Source: UBA5066 sp046331465 (GTDB lineage Bacteria > Acidobacteriota > Thermoanaerobaculia > UBA5066). Taken from it: DNA of 64,000 bases. Positions 60,999-64,000 of this stretch are shown in pieces; position 1 is the stretch's first letter; each line of letters begins with the position of its first letter. A model generated the notes under the pieces. That model saw nothing but the letters and a program-made list of their open reading frames with translations, made no database searches and was not told the DNA's origin. The stretch is taken from the NCBI GenBank assembly GCA_046331465.1, contig JAXLQV010000003.1:1364001-1428000 (forward strand), in the 5' to 3' direction. The position numbers and the translations under genes were made by a program.

Positions 60999-63197
60999 TC
61001 AGGCGGCAGGCCATTCGAGGACGAAGCGGCATCCGCGGGGCGAATTCTCCTCCAGGACGACCCTGCCGCGGTGCTCGGCGGCGATCCGGGAGGTGATGGA
61101 GAGGCCGAGGCCGAAGCCGTTCGGCTTCGTCGAGAACGTCGGCTCGAAGACGAGCGCCCGCTCTCCGGGCGGGATCCCCGGGCCGTCGTCCGCCACGACG
61201 ACCCGGGCCGTCCCCTCGTCGACGGCGGCGCGGACCGACACGGTCCCGCCCGGCGGCGTCGCGGCGACGGCGTTGTCGACGAGGTTCACGACGGCGCGCT
61301 TGATCTGCTCCACGTCGCCCTTCACCGGCCCGAGCCCCTCGGGGACCTCGGAGGCGATCCTCACGCCGCGCTTGGTCCCGTCGTAGAGCTTGACGACCTG
61401 CCCGACGACGGCGGCGAGGTCGAAGCTCGCCATCCGCGTCTCGGGGAGCCGGGCGAAGCGGTGGAAGGCGTCGACGAGCGCGGCGAGGGTCCGCACCTCC
61501 TGGACGATCGTGTCCGCCCCCTCCTCGACGACCTTCGCGAGCTCCGGGTCGCACGCCGTCGAGCCGCGCGCCTTCCGCCGGATCCGCTCGGCGGCGAGCC
61601 GGACGGGGGTGAGCGGGTTCTTGATCTCGTGGGCCATCCGCCGGGCGGCCTCCTCCCACGCCGCGGCGCGCTCGGCGCGGACGAGGGCCGTCGTGTCCTC
61701 GAGCGTCACGACCCAGGCCGTCGTCGCGCCGGCCTCGCCCGGGACGACCGTGACGTGGGCCTCGAGGACGAGCGCCTCGCGGGAGCCGGGCGCGGAGAGG
61801 GAGAGCGTCGCCTCGCGCGGGCCCGTCGCGCGGAAGGCGCGATCGAGGAAGTCCCGGAGCGGCCCGGTCCAAGCCTCGGAGAAGAGGTCGGAGAAGGGGG
61901 TCCCGGAAGGCGCGTCGGTCCGGCGGAGCATCCGGAGGGCGGCGTCGTTCAGCCCGCGGAGCCGGGCCTCCCCCGGCTCCTCCCCGGGCATCGGCCCGAA
62001 GGCGAGGACGCCGACGTCGAGGTGGGCGAGGATCGTCCGGATCCGGAGCCGGTCCTCCTCGAGCGTCGCGTAGGCCGCCTGGAGCTCGGCGTTCGCCGAG
62101 ACGAGCTTCCCGCGGCTCTCGCGCAGCTCGTCGGTCATCGCGTTGAAGGCCCGCCCGAGGGTCGCGATCTCGTCGGACCCCTCCACCTCGACCCGCGTGT
62201 CGAAGTCGCCCGCGCCGACCCTTCGTACCGACGCGGCGAGCGCCGCGACGGGGCGCGTCACGCGACGCGCGAGGACGAGCCCGACCCAGACCGAGGCGAG
62301 GAGGACGAGGAGCGCGAGGAGGAGGAAGAGGAGGACCTGCACCGCCTGGAGCGAGTTCCTCTCGGCTTCCAGCTGGGCGAAGGCCGAGGTCGCGCGCGAG
62401 AGCGTGCGGAGCGGGCCCGCCTCGGCGGGCGGGTCGTACGTGCCGACGACGAGGATCCCCTCCGGGAGCGCCGCGATCGTCCGACCCACCTGCCCGCCCG
62501 TCGCGAGCGAGTCGATCCGGCGGACCGAGCCGCGCCCCTTCGCCGAGGAGATCCACTCCGTCGAGGGGTTCGGCACCTCGCGGAGGGGCCAGCGGGGCGA
62601 GCTGACGGCGAGCGTGCCGGAGCCGGGAGGGACGCCCGCGGGCCGCAGCTCGAGGTAGTCGAGCCCCGACTCCTCTCGGGCCGAGGAGAGGAGGGCGAGG
62701 CGCGACGCGTCGCTCCGCGCCTCGGCGAGAGAGGAGAGGAGCCTCGCCACGACGCGTCGCTCTCTCTCGGCGGCGCGCTGTCGCACGAGCTCGACGACCT
62801 CGCGCCCGGCGGCGACGGTGTCGGTCACCGGGGGCTGGAACCAGATCTCGACGCTCCGCTGCAGGAGGCCGGTCGTCGGGAGGATGAGGAGCGCGATCGG
62901 GAGGAGGGCGAGGCCGACGTTCGTCAGGACGACCCGGACCCGGAAGCGCGACCCGAAGACGCCGCGCCGCGAGTCGAGGAGGAGCCGGACGGCGCTCCGC
63001 CCGATGACGAGGAGGAGCGCGAGGATGAGGACGACGACGATGTAGAAGAGGACGAAGAGGAGGACGCGGTTCGTCGCGGCCGGGGGCGTCAGGGCCTGGG
63101 CCCGGAGGACGAGCGCGTAGATGCCCGCGAGGGCGAGGCCGAGAGACAGGCCGACGGCGAGGAGGACCCGGTTGTCCCGCGCCCAGGGCGTCTTCAC
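60999..63197 (-). CDS. ntrY: Sensor histidine kinase NtrY
   Basis: A 732-residue membrane kinase. About three N-terminal helices (residues 12-125) enclose a periplasmic region, and another helix lies at about 290-310. HAMP ('VTRPVAALAASVRRVGAGDF'), PAS (about 370-490), HisKA with the phosphorylated His in 'RRMAHEIKNPLTPVRLAAER', and HATPase with 'LVDNAVAATPPGG', 'VADDGPGIPP' and 'NGFGLGLSI'. GTG at 63197 overlaps the stop of the DUF4390 gene as GTGA. Confidence 0.95.
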   Translation of the reverse strand: MKTPWARDNRVLLAVGLSLGLALAGIYALVLRAQALTPPAATNRVLLFVLFYIVVVLILALLLVIGRSAVRLLLDSRRGVFGSRFRVRVVLTNVGLALLPIALLILPTTGLLQRSVEIWFQPPVTDTVAAGREVVELVRQRAAERERRVVARLLSSLAEARSDASRLALLSSAREESGLDYLELRPAGVPPGSGTLAVSSPRWPLREVPNPSTEWISSAKGRGSVRRIDSLATGGQVGRTIAALPEGILVVGTYDPPAEAGPLRTLSRATSAFAQLEAERNSLQAVQVLLFLLLALLVLLASVWVGLVLARRVTRPVAALAASVRRVGAGDFDTRVEVEGSDEIATLGRAFNAMTDELRESRGKLVSANAELQAAYATLEEDRLRIRTILAHLDVGVLAFGPMPGEEPGEARLRGLNDAALRMLRRTDAPSGTPFSDLFSEAWTGPLRDFLDRAFRATGPREATLSLSAPGSREALVLEAHVTVVPGEAGATTAWVVTLEDTTALVRAERAAAWEEAARRMAHEIKNPLTPVRLAAERIRRKARGSTACDPELAKVVEEGADTIVQEVRTLAALVDAFHRFARLPETRMASFDLAAVVGQVVKLYDGTKRGVRIASEVPEGLGPVKGDVEQIKRAVVNLVDNAVAATPPGGTVSVRAAVDEGTARVVVADDGPGIPPGERALVFEPTFSTKPNGFGLGLSITSRIAAEHRGRVVLEENSPRGCRFVLEWPAA

Positions 63198-63769
63198 GGC
63201 CGCTCGCCCCCCTCCGTCCAGTAGAAGACCGGCGAGCGCCGCCAGTCCGTCTTCGTGTCGGTCGGGACGACGCCGAGCGCCATCTCGGTCCCGTACAGGC
63301 AGCGGACCCGCACGACGAGCGGCTTGCCGACGAGGTGCGCTCCCATGATGAACGAGGGAAGCCCGGGGAGCGCGACGAGAGCGCTCTCGGCCTCCTCGCG
63401 GGTCGGCAGGACGACCGTCTCGAGGAGGCGCCCGTCCAGCCGGCGCTCCACGGCGTAGTCGCCGGGGACGGGGCGGTACGTCGCGGTCGCCTCGTACCGC
63501 CGCTCGTCCTTCAGGCCGTCCCACCACGTGTCGCGCGAGACGAAGAGGCGGACCTCCCAGGCCACGGTCGTCGGGAGGCCGGACGCGAGCCGCTTGCGCA
63601 CGTCGGGCGGGAGGCCGGGGGAGAGGCGCGCGGTGACGCGCAGCTCCCGGCCCGCGAGCGCCGTCGTCACCTCGGGGATCCGGGGCGCCTCCTCGGCGGC
63701 GGCGACGGCCGCCGCGCAGAGGACCGCGGTCAGGATCGCGGCGGGGAGGAGGACCCGTTGCGCCCGCAC
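63194..63769 (-). CDS. Exported DUF4390 protein
   Basis: A 191-residue exported protein (signal 1-25, ending 'AAAVAAAEE'). It has the DUF4390 pattern: beta-rich sequence with 'LSPGLPPDVRKRLASGLPTT', 'WEVRLFVSRDTWWD' and 'WRRSPVFYW'. DUF4390 genes are often located just before ntrY in other phyla, which fits here. GTG at 63769 starts the frame; an ATG at 63777 is in another frame. The inverted repeat at 63770-63786 abuts the start codon. Confidence 0.88.
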   Translation of the reverse strand: MRAQRVLLPAAILTAVLCAAAVAAAEEAPRIPEVTTALAGRELRVTARLSPGLPPDVRKRLASGLPTTVAWEVRLFVSRDTWWDGLKDERRYEATATYRPVPGDYAVERRLDGRLLETVVLPTREEAESALVALPGLPSFIMGAHLVGKPLVVRVRCLYGTEMALGVVPTDTKTDWRRSPVFYWTEGGERP

Positions 63770-63786
63770 CCGCGCATTGTGCGCGG
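63770..63786. repeat. Inverted repeat directly upstream of the DUF4390-ntrYX operon
   Basis: CCGCGCA-TTG-TGCGCGG, 7-bp arms, immediately before the GTG at 63769. It could be an operator, a terminator for the upstream gene, or both. CACAAT within it lies 6 nt before the GTG. Confidence 0.45.
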
Positions 63787-63856
63787 AATCCTCAGCGCCC
63801 GGCGAGCGCGAGCGGCTCGAGGGCCGGGCCGGAGCGGCGGAGGTACTCGGAGGCGG

Positions 63857-64000
63857 TTACTGGAAAGCGCCGGAGACGTCGAGGATGACGTGGACGGGGC
63901 CGGGCGAGGCGTTGGAGACGCTCACGGCGCCACCATTGCCGAGCTGGATCAAGACGGGGGCTGCGCGGGTCCTGTTCGGCGAGAAAGAGACGACTTGTGT
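63857..64000 (-). CDS. C-terminal end of a secreted protein (runs off the window)
   Basis: Only the last 47 residues are visible, read leftwards from the window edge and ending at TAA 63857-63859. The tail is beta-rich: 'VVSFSPNRTRAAPVLIQLG', then 'SVSNASPGPVHVILDVSGAFQ' (two quotes joined across a short gap). The final 'VILDVSGxF' pattern matches the end of secreted cell-surface proteins that finish with a small beta domain. The N-terminus is off-window, so the function is unknown. Confidence 0.7.
   Translation of the reverse strand, partial: TQVVSFSPNRTRAAPVLIQLGNGGAVSVSNASPGPVHVILDVSGAFQ

Overview
The window is a very GC-rich, densely packed bacterial chromosome segment with no tRNA, rRNA, CRISPR array, insertion sequence or prophage that I can see. 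The gene set suggests a Gram-negative heterotroph, most likely Acidobacteriota. It includes a TonB-dependent receptor with an N-terminal carboxypeptidase-regulatory-like domain, S46 and S9 peptidases, a VPS10/BNR-repeat protein, a REC-Ser/Thr kinase and NtrY/NtrX. The phylum is an inference from gene content, not from a marker gene. Many first-in-operon genes carry a TANNNT-type -10 box only 6-9 nt before the start codon, which points to widespread leaderless transcription. Most co-directional overlaps are 4-bp NTGA junctions with a GTG, TTG or CTG start.

Layout. 1-6.9 kb: the 5' part of a xanthine-dehydrogenase-type molybdenum subunit, a TIGR01777-type SDR protein, small envelope proteins, the SppA protease and a DUF1579 protein. 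6.95-17.3 kb: a murein (peptidoglycan) salvage island. It holds an exported SH3b-NlpC/P60-serine hydrolase fusion, a Tat-exported dipeptide epimerase, a lipoprotein fusing a beta-lactamase fold to an AmiD-like amidase, a PAS/GAF/GGDEF protein coupled to that lipoprotein, a NagX-like membrane protein, and a translationally coupled kinase-MurQ-NagA operon. 17.4-25.3 kb: a TPR-tailed membrane glycosyltransferase, a large TonB-dependent receptor, a glycerophosphodiester phosphodiesterase and an S46 dipeptidyl-peptidase. 25.4-34.4 kb: a zinc-ribbon/SPFH pair, an RsbU-type phosphatase whose 3' end overlaps rhlE tail to tail, an ankyrin/Sel1 lipoprotein, and an M23 peptidase coupled to a radical SAM protein.

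34.5-43 kb: GYF-TM2 membrane protein, YheT-type hydrolase, aminotransferase, REC-GAF-like-zinc ribbon-Ser/Thr kinase followed by a STAS protein, and a 1055-residue BNR/VPS10 protein. 43-53.6 kb: S9 peptidase with an extra C-terminal domain, NDH-2, a large uncharacterised exported protein, malate synthase and GAPDH. 53.7-64 kb: FHA protein, glycerate 2-kinase, DUF883-like protein, a SthA-DUF429 fusion, a POT-type peptide transporter, the DUF4390-NtrY-NtrX operon, and the C-terminus of a secreted protein.

How it may work together. The salvage island can be read as a pathway. Exported amidase and endopeptidase cut wall fragments, the exported epimerase converts L-Ala-D-Glu to L-Ala-L-Glu, and the S46 peptidase and POT transporter could process and import peptides. 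The amino sugars would enter by an unidentified route (possibly involving NagX), be phosphorylated by a MurK-like kinase, cleaved by MurQ to GlcNAc-6-P and deacetylated by an unusually short NagA. I see no NagB in the window.
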